Assembly (NCBI GenBank): GCA_037951165.1
Contig: JBBDHG010000187.1
Span: 4,160,001-4,224,000 of the forward strand
From: Lophius americanus
Lineage: Eukaryota; Chordata; Actinopteri; Lophiiformes; Lophiidae
Length of the DNA: 64,000 bases
Direction of reading: 5' to 3'
In this document: piece by piece, positions 12,551 through 24,926 of the stretch
Layout of the letters: each line of letters opens with the position of its first letter
Position numbering within the stretch: the first letter of the stretch is position 1
Notes under the pieces: model-generated
Database searches by the model: none
What the model was told of the DNA's origin: nothing
The model's input: the letters and a program-made list of their open reading frames with translations, nothing else
Position numbers and translations under genes: made by a program

Positions 12551-13987
12551 AGACATTCATTAGTCAGCTTGGATCAGCGCCAACCTGGACCCGCCCCTGG
12601 ATGCATCCATGAGCTGAGACCAACACTGTTTATGTTTATGTTGACACATTGGACCCGTTTCAGCATGAACCTTGTATTGTCCAAAGAGGCCTGGAGGTCT
12701 GGAGGACAGATCAGATCAGGGGCCAGTAATGTAGCGGAGAAAAAGACAACAGTGGAATCATGGCGGAGCAGAACCACCAATCCCACTTTCAGGCGCTGGA
12801 TTCTGGTGCCTTCTAATATTCTGCATGTAGAACAAAGTGCAGGACATAATTCCTGTTTCTTCGTCTCCATCAGCTGAATGGCCGTGCCCCGGCAGGTAGG
12901 AGGCCACACTTTCATTGGAGCAATGCGAGCTTGCCAAGTCATAAAGGCAGCCATAAAAATCACCTCCAGAACCAGCTCAGATGCTGGCCATATGCTTCCA
13001 TTTTAACAAGGACAAACTGCACCACCTCACAGCTGCCTGCACTCTCCGGTTCAAGACTCCCCCCTCTCTGCCCTTTACTTCTTAAATCCCCCTCTTCATG
13101 TATCTGAGAGAGTTTACCCTTTCCTGGCAAGTTTAGTTGAGTGTTTTCTTCTGCATGCACTGATCATTCGATACATGGATTTAGTTGACAATTGTCTCCC
13201 GCTGCAGAGCTTCCAGTAAGGAACTGACATTTATGCAATTGCGAAAAGTGAAAAAATGTATCCTGTGACGGTCAAAATCACACAGTTGAGACTTTTCCTC
13301 AGTGAAAATTCTTTTTTTTTTCTTATGGATATTTGGGCCACATTGAGCCGACTATGCTAGTTTAAGTTTAAGGTAAGCAATTATACGAACTGGATGGATG
13401 GAATTGGAGAAGGAGAAAAAAACCCATCAAATACTCTGTTTTTTCAACTGATTAGTGGAAAATCTGCCAACCAGGAAGATTTTAGCCTTGAAGCATAATC
13501 ATGCTGGCAATCCTCCATCCCACAGGCCCCTTTTCTTTTCAGGCGGGCCTCAGGTCTACTGCCCTGTCATTAGCTCTGAACCTTAATTTACAGACACACC
13601 TGTCACCACACTGCACACAGCCATGACAGGTCAGTCAAGGGACGCCGGGGGGATTCCCACTAAAAGTGTATTGTGCAAAAGATTACGGAGTTTAAATGCA
13701 GTTGTTGAAATGCTCAAAAGAAAGACTCTTTGGTCCACAGGTGTTGCGGTTGGGGTTGAACTCACCTCTTGGAGCATGCTTGTGTATGCTTGCAAAAGTA
13801 AGTGCAGTGGGTGATTGGGTGGGTGGGGAGCAAGGCTAATGGGGACATCTGTGGGATTGGGACTGGGTGTAGGAAAAGCGAGGGGCAGCAGGCTTGTTGG
13901 TTGTCTGCCATGCTAACAAGCAGACTTAAAAGCCCAGAGTGACAGCCCTATTAGAGACTAATGGAGGCTGTGACAGCTGAGACCCCG
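12551..13987. other. Non-coding with overlapping long chance frames
   Basis: Overlapping plus (171-codon) and minus (129-codon) frames cover 12360-12960. Neither shows a recognisable domain, a signal peptide or repeated motifs. Sequence after 13000 has no feature. Confidence 0.45.
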
Positions 13988-14048
13988 ACACACACACACA
14001 CTCACACACACACACACACGCACACACACGCACACACACACACACGCA
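13988..14048. repeat. (CA)n microsatellite, interrupted
   Basis: About 60 bp of CA broken by CTC and CGC units. Confidence 0.95.
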
Positions 14049-15672
14049 CAAAAGAACAAAACCACCACGCCCAAGAGCATCCAAGTGACTCCCCCTGAGG
14101 TCCACTGGCTGTCTTTCCCTTCATCCCTCTTGTTCTCCCTCCCTGTAGTTAAAGATCTTTATGGGTGAGGGAGTGGCACAGGGATGGGGCGATTGGATGG
14201 GCTCTCATGCTATCAGCCATCCCTGGAGGCAACAAAAGGTCAAGGACTCTCATTTTTCATCTCAGCCAATTACACTCCCATTCCAACTCGACTTTGCTCC
14301 GTCTCTCCATCTCACCCTCTTACCCCGCCGTGCTCTATCCAGTCCTCTAATCGCATTCATTCAGCCTCCCATGGGGGCACACACATGTTACCCCTCACAC
14401 ACTCACAATCCCGCACTGTCCTTCAAATGAGAATCTCAAACAGGATGTTGCACTGTTTCAGAATTCATAAAAAAGAAAATTTCTCATCAATTAACATTCC
14501 TTTAACCCCAACCCTACAGATATCGTCTCAATAGCATGCATCCTTCTTATGTGTTCTAGCAGACCGCCACGGGTTCTTGGTTTCAGTCCTGCAGCCAAGT
14601 CCCAATGTCTGAGACTATGATCTGGTTGTGTGTTTGGGCGACCCAGGGGTACAGTCCACATCAAGTCCAGTGGGGGAGAGGCTTGGGCAAGGCCTGACCT
14701 TTTAGCGCTCTGTGGTATGCTGACTATGTAGCAGGAACAAGCTGAACATCTATCTGTCTACATAAAATGGGGGTCTATTTGCCTGCAGGCCAGGATACGA
14801 AGGGACGCTGCAGTGGATAAAGAGCTGGACCATTGTTTTAGATGTCAATTTTGTGTGTGTATGTGTTTGGGGGGGGGTACTGTGCGTGGGTGATGTCGGC
14901 GATTACTTCTAAGAGGGAGTGCAATTAACCTCAGTCACTCTGTGACCCTCTCATTCCCATACTTAACTCCCCCCCCCCGAGATCAAAGGCCAACAGGCTC
15001 TGTGGGTCACCAGCAGGACGATTTACAAATTAATCTGTGCCAGTGAGAAGACATCAGAGGCCCACAGAGGAGAATCACGGCGCCACACTGGTAAGGATTA
15101 GCTTTTATCGTTATCAATTATGCGAAAAATGTTGCTTTTCCTTTCAACGTTTCACTTCGGCAGATACTATTTAATATACCTGTATTTGTTGAAGTCAGAT
15201 GGACAACTTTCATGAGTGGAATGTGATGAATTCCCCATTTCAACCTAAAGGAGGATAAATCTGTTTTTGGTGATGAATAGGCAAACAAGTATCATTTGTA
15301 CAGATTTGATAGAGGTCAACCTTTGATAAAGAAAGAAAGTACAATCTGAAGTTACAAAATGACCTCAGGTGGTCAGCAAAGTCACTAAAGGTTTCTTGCT
15401 ACATGGGGTAGATACGTAACATGGAAGTTCCACAAAATAATCATATCAATTTTCTATTTCTGACTTTGTTATTATTTGGTAACTTTTTTATTTACTCCAG
15501 ATTTCCCCCACGATGGTCATTAACACAATATCTGCTTATATTTTTCTGTTCTGTTTTGGTCAAAGTGCTTAACTGACTGTTCAACCGTCTGTTCTGATAA
15601 CGCTGTTTCTAGCGCAACATTCCTTCTGGACAAGATGGGAATTTTCACATCACTCTTCTTGCTTTAATAATA
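14049..15672. other. Unique non-coding sequence
   Basis: Contains short G8 (near 14870) and C8 (near 14975) runs. Three overlapping plus-strand frames at 14161-14534 share the same bases and are compositional. No feature is recognised. Confidence 0.5.
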
Positions 15673-16106
15673 TCCCCGAAAAAAAGGGGATATCATGGAA
15701 TCATCCAAACCTCATCTGCCACCGCAGGCGAAGATCCTTCGTGTTGACCCAATTACTCAAAAACTACGACATGGATCATTTCAAAAAGTTTACACCCACA
15801 TTGACCTTAGTGCGAGGAAGAACTGGATTGATTTTAGAGAGGTTTTCTTTATATTTGGAACACTAGGGGGAACATGGAGCCATAATTTCTAATTTTAATC
15901 AAGTCAAGGATATATTTATATATATCTATATACATGTATATATTTACTCTAATAGTTATAAAAGAGCTTTTAATGGAAAAATCTTCAGACATAACTTCAC
16001 ATTTAATTTGAGGAGTTCAGTCAGGGGGAATCCTTTGCTCAACACAGGGGATAGGGGGCTTTTCAGGAATATACCCTTGCTGTTGGGGACAACATCGTAG
16101 GCATAG
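15673..16106 (+). mobile_element. R1 repeat, copy 3, with AT-rich replacement inside
   Basis: Starts TCCCCGAAAAAAAGGGGATA after an A. It carries the GGAAGAACTGGATTGATTTT block and ends ACAACATCGTAGGCATAG followed by T. Between about 15897 and 15955 the expected middle block is replaced by a TATATA-rich stretch. The last third, with GTCAGGGGGAATCC, is present. It is a near full-length copy and encodes nothing. Confidence 0.85.
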
Positions 16107-16971
16107 TTCGCTCTAGTTAATGTCATTAAATAAAGTAAACACAATGCCTGTTTTTTTAACAGGCGTGTCAGCGTTCATGGACGCACACAAACAACATGGA
16201 GGCGTCCACAAACAGCCACGATAAACTTGTCCTTCCACTTCTGCCTCTGCTGATGTTGGGATCTCTGACGTTTGAAGCATCTCATCATTGTTAGACTTTC
16301 ACATCACAGCCGCACACAGATCTTTTATATCCCAAGATCAACAATTTCAACTTGAAAGGTGACTCACGAAGAACTGAAGGAACCGAAAAAGGTCCATTAT
16401 CTGTTTGTTGCGCTCTCAGCTTCAGTTACTGGGAGCGGCAGAATAAGCAGGGATAGTTCTGTTGAAAAAACCGTATCTAATTTCAAGGCCAGTTAAGGGA
16501 AGGGATTGTTCGGAGTTGAATCAGGGATCTGTGGAGGGAGATTCTGCGTAAGGCGCCGATAGTCGCATCAGACGAGGATGTCGCCGCCTTTTGTTGTACC
16601 GACTATGTCAGTTTGTGCGCTGCCTCTACATTTTCAACCTTTCTCTCCTTGAAGATAACAAGTTCAAGTGAGGTGCTTATTGCTGCAGGTCAAATCCTGT
16701 AGAAGTTTACTAGAGGCGCAGCGAGTGCACAGAGATAATTAGTGAGTCAAGAGGTGAGGGGAAACCTTTTCCTCCCACTCTCCCCAATAACTCTGCCGTC
16801 TGAATTTCATCAAAACAACACAGAATGTCAGCCAGGATCAGGGACTTACTGTGACTCATTAATTTGCCGGTACCGTGTTTATGACCAAACATGACCCTCC
16901 TCCTCCTCCTTCTTCTCCTCCACTGTGATTCCAGGCACATGAGTGTACCTGTTCCCCCAGGAGAGACTCAC
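16107..16971. other. Unique sequence
   Basis: Contains a CTCCTCCTCCTCC patch near 16898-16921. No feature is recognised. Confidence 0.5.
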
Positions 16972-17178
16972 CGTTTGGGTAGTTCCTCCATGGAGACCCC
17001 CTTGTTCTCAGAACAGAACACTGGAGCCAGGCTGCCTCTAGAGGATCCCCAGGGAGTCTGAAGGGGGAGCGGTTCAGAACGTGAGGGGGGTTGTTGGGCG
17101 GGATGATTTGTCAAACTGATGCAGCGGATGGCAGGTTCTGATCCACACAATGCGTTACATTCAATTTGCCACACAGTG
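16972..17178 (-). CDS. Weak candidate internal exon, unknown gene
   Basis: On the minus strand this 207-base stretch (a multiple of three) stays open. It is preceded by an AG (ATACACAG) and followed by AACG|GTGAGTC, a strong match to the vertebrate 5' splice consensus. The translation includes VWQIECNALCGSEPAIR and ENKGVSMEELPKR. I recognise no domain or family. The acceptor lacks a good pyrimidine tract, and a strong donor arises by chance many times in 64 kb. It could equally be nothing. Confidence 0.15.
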
Positions 17179-18949
17179 CTGTGTATTTTTACATGACAGA
17201 GAGGAAGACAATCCAGTTCCCAGCAGAGAATGGAGTGTGGCGAGAATCCTTACAGCGTGTAAGCTCCCCAGCGCCGTCCACACACGCTTTGTGTGGAAAT
17301 AAAGGCTATGACGGATCAACTGAAAATGAACAATAGTCCGAGAAACTGAAGAAACACCAGTTTCCACAGTGTTTGAAAGACCCTGTCAGCACATATTCTC
17401 AAATGAAAAGAAAGACAGAAAATAAGGAAAAAACAACAAAAACACAGCTGGTAGGGTGAGATGAGAGGGGAGGGGCTCAGCTTCAGTTGTGAAAACACTC
17501 CTGGTGGACTTTGATTACTACGTCCCTACAGTCAGTCCTCCTCTTCTTCTTCTTCTTCTTCTTGTCCTTCTTCTTCAGTGGATTTATACTGGCACTTTTA
17601 CCCCCACTCTGGTTTGAGGTAACGTGACAGTAAATGCAACAAAGCTTTAATGTGCAGCTGCACTTTTACAACAAGCAGAACTCACAACAGCACCTGGTTC
17701 AGAGAACGCATGTTTGTCTAAAGAAAGTCTCTTTTCTTTCTCTACCTCTCCACCTCCTCTAAGATTCTCCCATGAGTTGGTTCCCCCTTGTCTTTTTTTT
17801 CCAGTGTGGAACAGAAATATCTCACTAAAACGACCCTTTTTTCATCCACTTCCCCCGCCGGCTGAAACGGTAGACTTTGGTCAGTTGGAGCTTGTTTGGT
17901 TTCCTGATGGTTATTCCGTGGTTTTGATCCTTCGCTGCTGCTGAAGTGCTACTGACAGAAACCAACACACTGCTGGCCTCAGAGCTGACAATCACACTCC
18001 TGTGTCGGAGGAAGACGCACACTCTGCTTCTACCGACGGCTCTGTTGGTTCACAGCTCTGCAGAATACGGATGGGAACTACAACCCGTCTGTTGGACCCG
18101 ACATGGAGCAACAGCATGATGTTTAAAAAAAGCCTGGGGTCAGAATAAGTGAAACAAATTGAATTCAGTTTGCTTAATTAAAGCCTGTGATAAAAGGTCT
18201 TATTAATTAACCAATGCAGGAAGTGGAGTCCTGATAGAAAAGAGGAATTTGTTACTCTTGTCTTCAGGCCAAAGCCAAGCAGTGTGATTACAGAGAAGCT
18301 GCATGGCAGATTATTGTTTAAATGACATGAGCGGTAAGAGCAGTATTTATCTCTGCAGGTCTGTCATTTGTCCCATGTGTAATTCTTCTGCTTGTGCTCG
18401 TGTTTGCACATGCGTACAGGTTGAAGCAGGATGAAGACGCAGATGTCATCCCAGTGTCAAACTCTCTCTGAGGATGAGTGAATCTCATTCTCTTAACTGT
18501 AAATGCTGATGACACTACATGAAATAGTATTAGATACGAGTAAAACAGTGTTGCTGGGATTGTTTTCTGTGTGGACAGTCATCAGTGTGGTGATTGTCCC
18601 ACACTCTCCTTCCCTCCCCTCTGTTCACTTCACTTCCTCTATCTGAGTCCTTTTCCTCTTGTGCTATTGTCTACTCTATTTTCTTTCCAGGTCTCCACGG
18701 TGAAGGTCCAGCAGCTCAGGTTTGTTTGGCAACGCCTGGAAGTTGCTTGACATCCTCCCAGATTCATGTTCGTCAATCTAGCCATCATTTCGTCATCCCA
18801 GTTTCCTTAGTCTAACCGTACTAAATAATAATAATGTTAACCATTATTTATCATTTTTCTTAAGACACAGTAGATACAGTTTTGTGAAATGACCTCCCAG
18901 CATTAGACCCGTCCCCCAGGATCTGTGGGCCGTCATTGTGAAACACAAG
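17179..18949. other. Unique sequence with a CTT tract
   Basis: A CTT/CTC tract lies at 17537-17577. An AT-rich patch with TTAATTA and TAATTAA motifs lies at about 18170-18210. No gene or repeat family is recognised. Confidence 0.5.
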
Positions 18950-19073
18950 GGAGCAAACTGGGGTTCAGGGTCTCCTCAAGGCCTCTAAAACTGTAGAACG
19001 CTGTCCGGGGGACCGAACACCCAACCGTCCAATCTGAGGACAACTACTCTACCTCCTGACCTACAGCGGACCC
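18950..19073 (-). mobile_element. tRNA-related SINE-like fragment
   Basis: Read on the minus strand: GGTAGAGTAGTTGTCC, then GTTGGGTGTTCGGTCCCC, then CTGAACCCCAGTTTGCTCCC. These match, in order, a box A-like head, a box B-like region and the body of a common fish SINE. It is decayed (box B has several changes) and lacks a clear tail. It lies about 25 bases from an L2-type tail in the opposite orientation. Confidence 0.6.
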
Positions 19074-19097
19074 ATTTTGGTGTATTTTGTTAATCTC

Positions 19098-19336
19098 CGT
19101 CATTTTCTGCAACCACTTACCCTGTACGAGATTACAGAGGGCGGAGATTTCTATCCCAGCTGTCATTGGATGAGATGCGAGATGGAGCGTAGATTAGTCA
19201 TCGGTTCACAACATTCACACTTCTGTCGGGTTTGTTACTGATTTGCCTATATTGCATGTTTTTGGCCTGCGTGAGGGAGCCGGAGTGCACTGAGAGAACC
19301 CACGCACACACTGAGAAAACACACTCAGAAAGGCCA
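19098..19336 (+). mobile_element. L2/CR1-type LINE 3' tail (truncated)
   Basis: Ordered matches to a ubiquitous fish LINE tail: CATTTTCTGCAACCACTTAC, CTATCCCAGCTGTCATTGG, GCATGTTTTTGGCCTGCG, GGAGCCGGAGTGCACTGAGA and CAGAAAGGCC. No coding part is present. Two other copies, in reverse orientation, lie at 44937-45236 and 52638-52955. Assignment to the L2/Maui group is from memory. Confidence 0.7.
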
Positions 19337-20859
19337 CATATAAGCCACCACACTCGTGCAGTCAGAACAGAGGAATACAAGCGATGGAACAGTTTCACTT
19401 TTGCAACATTCGGTGTGTGAGCCATTTTTATTAATATCCGTGTATGTTTATGTAGTAAAGAGAAGGACAACTGAAGAACTGAAGAAAGATGAGCTGTGGA
19501 CACATAAAAACAGCATTAACATTAAAAGTTTTACGTGTGTTATTATAACTCTATGCACATCAGATACTTAGAAACATTAACTCTGAAGAAACACAACTAG
19601 GTCACTATTTCTTAACTCATAATGACGCTAATTTTCAATAACAGCATAACAGAATCAATGAAATTGAGTTTTAAACCCTTGGTTCTGGCGTACCAGTGGC
19701 CACCCCTATAAAAAGATCCCGGGGTGCCACTCCCCTCTCTCCCTCCAGCTGAACGTCTTCCAGACCTCTCTTGGACCGGCGTGGTTTAGTTCTGTTTTCA
19801 CAGGCTTCGATTGAATCAGGAAAATCAACTTTGTCTTCATCCTCTGCTTTAATGAGAGTTGGAGGGATTTCCACAGCTCTGCCCTGTTTTCTTTAGAAAG
19901 GTCTTAATGTTCTGGGAGGGAGAGGTGGATTAGCTGAAAACCCAAAGGAAGGAAGAAACAGATATGCCGGACCTTATCACACCACACACACACTCGTACA
20001 GTGTAGAAACCTTCAGGACAGAAAGGTGTTATAGGAGCTTTTCTGAGGTTCCTCCCTACTAGAATCAAACGGGACCAGGGAGGACCGCGGAGGAGGAAAA
20101 TCTAAAACACATTTCCACCATTAGCCCTAACATGTGGAACCGGTACTGGGACTGTTTTCTTTTCATCTGGCTGGGATGGAGCTGAGGGGTTCCTAAACTG
20201 TCCTCTCTGGCCTCTCCTCCCAGGAGGGCTGAGCAGACCTAATTACCATCCAGGACACCCACCTGTCAAGAACAAGGTGGGCTCTGGAAGGTAAGGCGCC
20301 ATCCAGAGCCCACTCGTTTAAGGCGCCACATCCTTCCCTAACTGGAGCAGGGTGCCATGTTAACACCTCCCTCAATTCTGCTAGACCTCCAGTAGAGCGT
20401 ACGACCTTTGAGTCGTGGCCTTTTGATTTCAACTCACATTGTACGAATCAAATGTTCGCGGAAGGTTTTACGGTCAGATCCAAAGCCACGACATGAATGC
20501 TTACACCGTGCGACCTGTCCGGCTCCTGCAGACTGTTGTCACTATCAACACTTGTCAATAAAGTTTTGTTGAAAGATCTGAGGCAGAAAAACATTTGTTT
20601 TTTTGTTTGTTTTTATTAATATAACGCGTTATCTTCAATGGCATCTATGGCTTTAGAAATCATCTTCGATAGGTGAATAGCATCTAGCTATTCGTATTAT
20701 ATTGATAATAATTATGATACATTTTATTGTTTTGTCTTAAACCCCTCATATTACTGACTAATATACATTTGTATTATGTTTATTTTTATGTTTATTTTGT
20801 TTAGGTGGAGGCTTTAAATAAGCCCACAGGACTTTTAACCTCCTATATGATAATATAAT
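19337..20859. other. Mostly unique sequence with one odd minus frame
   Basis: A 67-codon minus frame at 19671-19874, extending open to about 19880, is discussed in the findings. A stretch near 20805 (GTGGAGGCTTTAAATAAGCC) resembles the 3' UTR of fish LINEs and may belong to the LINE relic at 21013. Nothing else is recognised. Confidence 0.45.
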
Positions 20860-20930
20860 ATATATAATAACACGTTTTATTTATAACACGCTTTACATTT
20901 GCATCAAATCCCAAAGGGCTACAAGGTAAA
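20860..20930 (+). mobile_element. R3 repeat, copy 1
   Basis: TTTATTTATAACACGCTTTA followed by CATTTGCATCAAATC matches copies at 42084-42256 (reversed) and 43733-43812. It is followed by an A-rich AAAAT/AATA tract up to about 21012. Confidence 0.6.
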
Positions 20931-21012
20931 AAAAAGATAAAAGCGTAAAAGTAAAAATAAAAATAAAAATAATAATAATGATAATAATATAAATAAATAA
21001 AAAAATATATAT

Positions 21013-21370
21013 ATCGTTTGCGGATATTTAATATCCTCAAAGGTGAAGAAGAAGATGAGCTCCACTCTCTCTTGTCCTGTCCCGCGTACAACTCAACAAT
21101 CAGTGCAAAATATTCACCCGTTTATAAGAGTAATTTATCACCTTCTACACACTACCGGAAATTTTATGAAAGTAAGGATCTTCACTCTACACTCCTTTAT
21201 TCTGTAAAAATATGTAAAATATAAATGTTATTCTGAACTCGCCTACGCGTCACCTTTCGTGGTTTTTGCATCTGCCTCTATTCTCCATGTTCCTTTATGG
21301 GACTTTTATTTTTACTGATATGCTGACTTATATTCTTTTGTACATGGGCCAATAAAACCTGAATAAAATC
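21013..21370 (+). pseudogene. Non-LTR retrotransposon C-terminus and 3' UTR relic
   Basis: The plus frame reads FNILKGEEEDELHSLLSCPA followed by Y, then ends DLHSTLLYSVKICKI and a stop. The E-x-E-x-x-H-x-x-x-x-C-x-x-Y pattern is the typical end of L1/Tx1-group LINE polyproteins, where a CCHC-like region precedes a short tail. After the stop (21224) comes a UTR ending GGGCCAATAAAACCTGAATA, with the AATAAA signal at about 21350. The reverse transcriptase and endonuclease parts are missing, so it is a 5'-truncated dead copy. The clade is inferred from one motif. Confidence 0.5.
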
Positions 21371-21579
21371 ATCATATCTTAAAAAGTCACCTGCTTATAA
21401 ATGTCATCAGAAAAGGGTGTGTGAAGAGGAGATGAAGTTTGTGATGAAGATGTGTGGGTGCTATGAAGACCCGGCTCCAGACTGCAGCATAACCTCAACT
21501 CTGTCATCAACTGTCGTGGCTCGCTCACGTACACACACTTAGACGTAAGGGCTTTCCTTGCCCTCTACAGTTTCACAAT

Positions 21580-21583
21580 CCCC

Positions 21584-21642
<59 letters not shown>
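21580..21642. repeat. C9 run plus (CA)26 microsatellite
   Basis: A C run, then GA, then 52 uninterrupted bases of CA. Confidence 0.97.
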
Positions 21643-21643
<1 letters not shown>

Positions 21644-22837
21644 CTGAGAAGGTGACGCGCGGCGGGCCGCCCACACCATGCGTAGGTTCCATTTAGCGCT
21701 CTGATGCACGACTTTGACACCCTGCTGGGGGGTGTCGCCTCAACAAAGGGACCACCTTACCTCATGACGTTCAAATGAAACCTGTGAGAAATGAGGAAAA
21801 AAGAGTTTGTAAAAAACTTTGAACTGTACGTATAAAGTTACAACACGGATTCAGTAGATGTATTGATGCTCAAAAATAATTCACATTAATAAATTCACAT
21901 CTATCTATCTGTCAAGCTTTATGAACATGGTTGGAGTCAACAAACACTCGCTGTTTGACCTACGACCTGTTCCACGTGTCCATAACCTTTTATTGCACCA
22001 TGGAGCAGAATAGAAATTAACATCTTAACATTTAGATTGATGGATATAAAAACAATGCACCTTACCGGTGAAGCGGTGGGAGCTGTCGGCTTGTTTCCCT
22101 CCAAAAAGACGGTCACATGCTTCGGTGGTGATCCTCATTTCCAGATAATCCCTTAATATAATTTGTTTTCCAATTGCAGAAACTCCGGCCCCGCTGAGAT
22201 CTGGTTGGACATTAAAGCGTAAATGTTTTCTGTGTTTTTGTGACTCTAGCTTTATACCTCGAGATAGTCAGTCTAGAGTTTGGTCCAGAGTTTCTTCAAA
22301 CATGCTTGTCAGCCCACAATTATTGGCAGGTTTGAGGAGCGTCTTCCCACGGTCACATGGACAATCCACCATTTACAAATGGGTTACAAATTCATTCCTC
22401 TGCACTTCTGGGGTCATCTGCTCCCCAGCTGGAATAAAGATGGTCCAGTCTCTCCAAAGATCCCTGAGGGTGGGGGAGGTGAAGCACCGCTGTGGCACGT
22501 ACAATCTAATAAGGACCAAAAAGACTCCTAAAAATAGATTATGCAGATGTTTCTAATCTTATTGTTCCCTTTAAGCGCGGTAGCAGATGCTTTGCGGCCT
22601 GATGTTGGTCCACAGCCCGGTGGTTGGGGACTGCTGCCCTAGACCACCATCCCTTGTTATTCCTGGATGGTTTTCCATCGCACTGGTAGAGACGTTCATG
22701 TTCTCCAGCCATATGACGTATCCCAAAACTTTCCTGACTGCATCATCCTGTAAATTTGTCCATCATTTATGACCAGGCGCCTGTGAAAGTGATGGGAGCT
22801 TCATCAGTGTCAGGTCTTTGTAGTTAATACACTAATC
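21643..22837. other. Unique sequence, possible hAT-like scrap
   Basis: CAGCCCGGTGGTTGGGGACT at about 22613-22632 resembles a phrase found in some hAT-type repeats, too short to classify. Two overlapping frames at 22280-22556 have no domain. Confidence 0.4.
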
Positions 22838-22906
22838 TAAGACAGTGAACAGCTAACATGCTCAATGCTGACATGCTTGTTGTTGCCAGCATTTTAGAGC
22901 AAACTA
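22838..22906 (+). mobile_element. Fragment of a common fish dispersed repeat
   Basis: GACAGTGAACAGCTAACATG and the following CTGACATGCTTG and GCATTTTAGAGCA segments resemble a fish repeat rich in CATGTTAGCAT units. It is strongly diverged. Family name unknown to me. Confidence 0.35.
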
Positions 22907-23329
22907 GAATGTTGAATTAACTGAAGACCGTGACAACTGATCTGCTGGGTTATACAAAGGTTCTGTGTTTGGAAGACGGAAACACTTCAGATGAATAAGT
23001 TATTAGCAAAACTGTTAGGAGTATGTTTAAGCAATATAATACTTCTATACTTATTAAAATTGACTTCCATATTACAAACTAGCTAAACCGTTGGCTTGGT
23101 TACGGTCTGTAGGGTTTTGAATGAATTCTTCTCTTTGAGCAGTCCGTGGACCACCGTCTACAACGACGAGTACAAAACGATACGTCTTATGAATGCAAGT
23201 TTTTGAACGATGTATAATCAACATGCGTCCGTCTAATAATCAGCATATTGCTAATTTGGCAATGTTCCATTACCTGCCAAAGCTGTTATTACAACGAAGT
23301 AACGTTTCTGCTCTTTGTTTTCTGTCTGT
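22907..23329. other. Unique sequence
   Basis: Nothing recognised. Confidence 0.4.
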
Positions 23330-23470
23330 TTGCACGATTACTCAAAAAGGTTCGGACGGATTCTCGGATTCTAACGAAACGAGAGGATGGGTATGATCCA
23401 AAGAGCAATCCGTTTGATCCGGATCGAAACTTAGCCAAGTCGATGGAGGTCTATGCTCTCCGAGTTTCAT
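23330..23470 (+). mobile_element. R4 dispersed repeat, copy 1
   Basis: GCACGATTACTCAAAAAGGT, GACGGATTCT, a GATCCGGATCG box and GATGGAGGTCTATGCTCTCC occur in the order of a widespread unclassified fish repeat. The copy at 37226-37340 shares the first half. No coding capacity. Confidence 0.6.
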
Positions 23471-24926
23471 TTCTTTATAAATGGAGGACCCGCAGTCACA
23501 CAGTTTGCATTTATTAGTGTGTCCCTGCGTTGTTCAGAGAGAGGCTTGATGGGGGACTTATTCACGGAGATTCTCATTAGGGACGCCTAAAAGTTCAACT
23601 AACCACAACGAGTCTCTGCCACAACCCTGAGCTGACTCATGAGCTGGAAGTAGGCGGGAGAAACCACAGGGGAGGTTACAGCGATGTGGGGGGGGGGGGG
23701 GTCGACTAACCGTGAACAGGCTGGGAATCCCTATCAGCGTGGTCCAGGTGTTAGAGGGGACACAGATGAGTGATCAAGGTGAGAAGAGATTCTAAACGCC
23801 CCACATGGTGCAGAGGAGGACGGAAAGTGCAAACCCAAATGTCAAAGGTTGTCTGTTGTTTACGTTTTTCACTGGTAAACTACAGCAAAAACCCCGCAGA
23901 GATCAGATTCAGAGATTTAGTGTGTTTTCAAGAAGTTTTCTCATTAGGATAAATATCAGTGTGATTTCAAGAGAACCTTAATGACCCAGAGGTGCTTCAT
24001 TATACGCAGAGAGTTTATAGAACTTCACTGCAACGTGCCTGACATTTATAGATGCAACGTTATACAAGAAAGTTAAATGTCAAATGTATTTAGATGCATT
24101 TATTGAAGAGCCAAATCCAATCACAGAGGGTAAAAACAGACAGCATGCAAACAACACCACTTAATGGGACTGGCGGTTTAACGAGGAGCCATACTGATCA
24201 AATAAGCCCCCCCCCCATTTTAGCTTCCAGTAAAACTCGAGCAAACAAATAAAGTTCTTGTGGGAAAACAACACTCTTCATTTAAGAGTCCAGATATCTG
24301 AAACTGTTGGTGGTATTTCACAATCCCTTCATTTACAAATAGATTTGAACAGAATAGAAGACTTCAATCACTTTCTTTTCACTCATGTAATAAAACATAT
24401 AGTAATAGTAGTAGTGGTAGTAGTTTCTATACTGTGACTCATTTTTACATCTTAACCCTTTATTGCATAAATTTGTATATGGGGGAACAAAATATTCCCC
24501 CCCATCTCTTGCCTGAGGACAACAATACGCTAGAAAGCGACTAAAATAATATGGTTCTCTACAGTCAAAAAAAGTAAAGTATTTAATGTTTATTATTGAC
24601 AAACAACAAACACAAATCCAAACAAGCGAAAACAGTAAAAACGTAAGAGTCAAATATCAATTGTGAACTATGAACATTTATAACCCTACCCAGATGACTG
24701 TGTCACCTACTTCAGTGTTTCTCAGAGGAACATTCAGACAAAAGGAAGCAGGAGGCAAACATTTATCCCAGTCTGCCCTCGGAGACCATTCCTTTCAAAT
24801 ATGTTTGAGATATAAGATTTAAATCCAGAAGTTTGCATTAGTGCTGTTAGAGCTTCACAACTCCTGCCGATCAGAGAGACTTTCAGCAGCGACAGGGTTT
24901 ATAAGAGAGGGTGAACGCTTGGAGGA
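23471..24926. other. Unique sequence with a G14 run
   Basis: A G14 run lies at 23688-23701, a C9 run near 24210 and a TAG-rich patch at about 24400-24425. No gene is recognised. Confidence 0.5.

Noticed and set aside
12362..12877. Longest open frame in the window (171 codons, plus strand)
   Set aside because: It runs through a reversed R1 repeat tip (12491-12550), overlaps a long minus frame, and shows no domain.
20936..21012. Tyr/Phe-rich minus frame
   Set aside because: Translation of an A-rich simple tract next to the R3 repeat.
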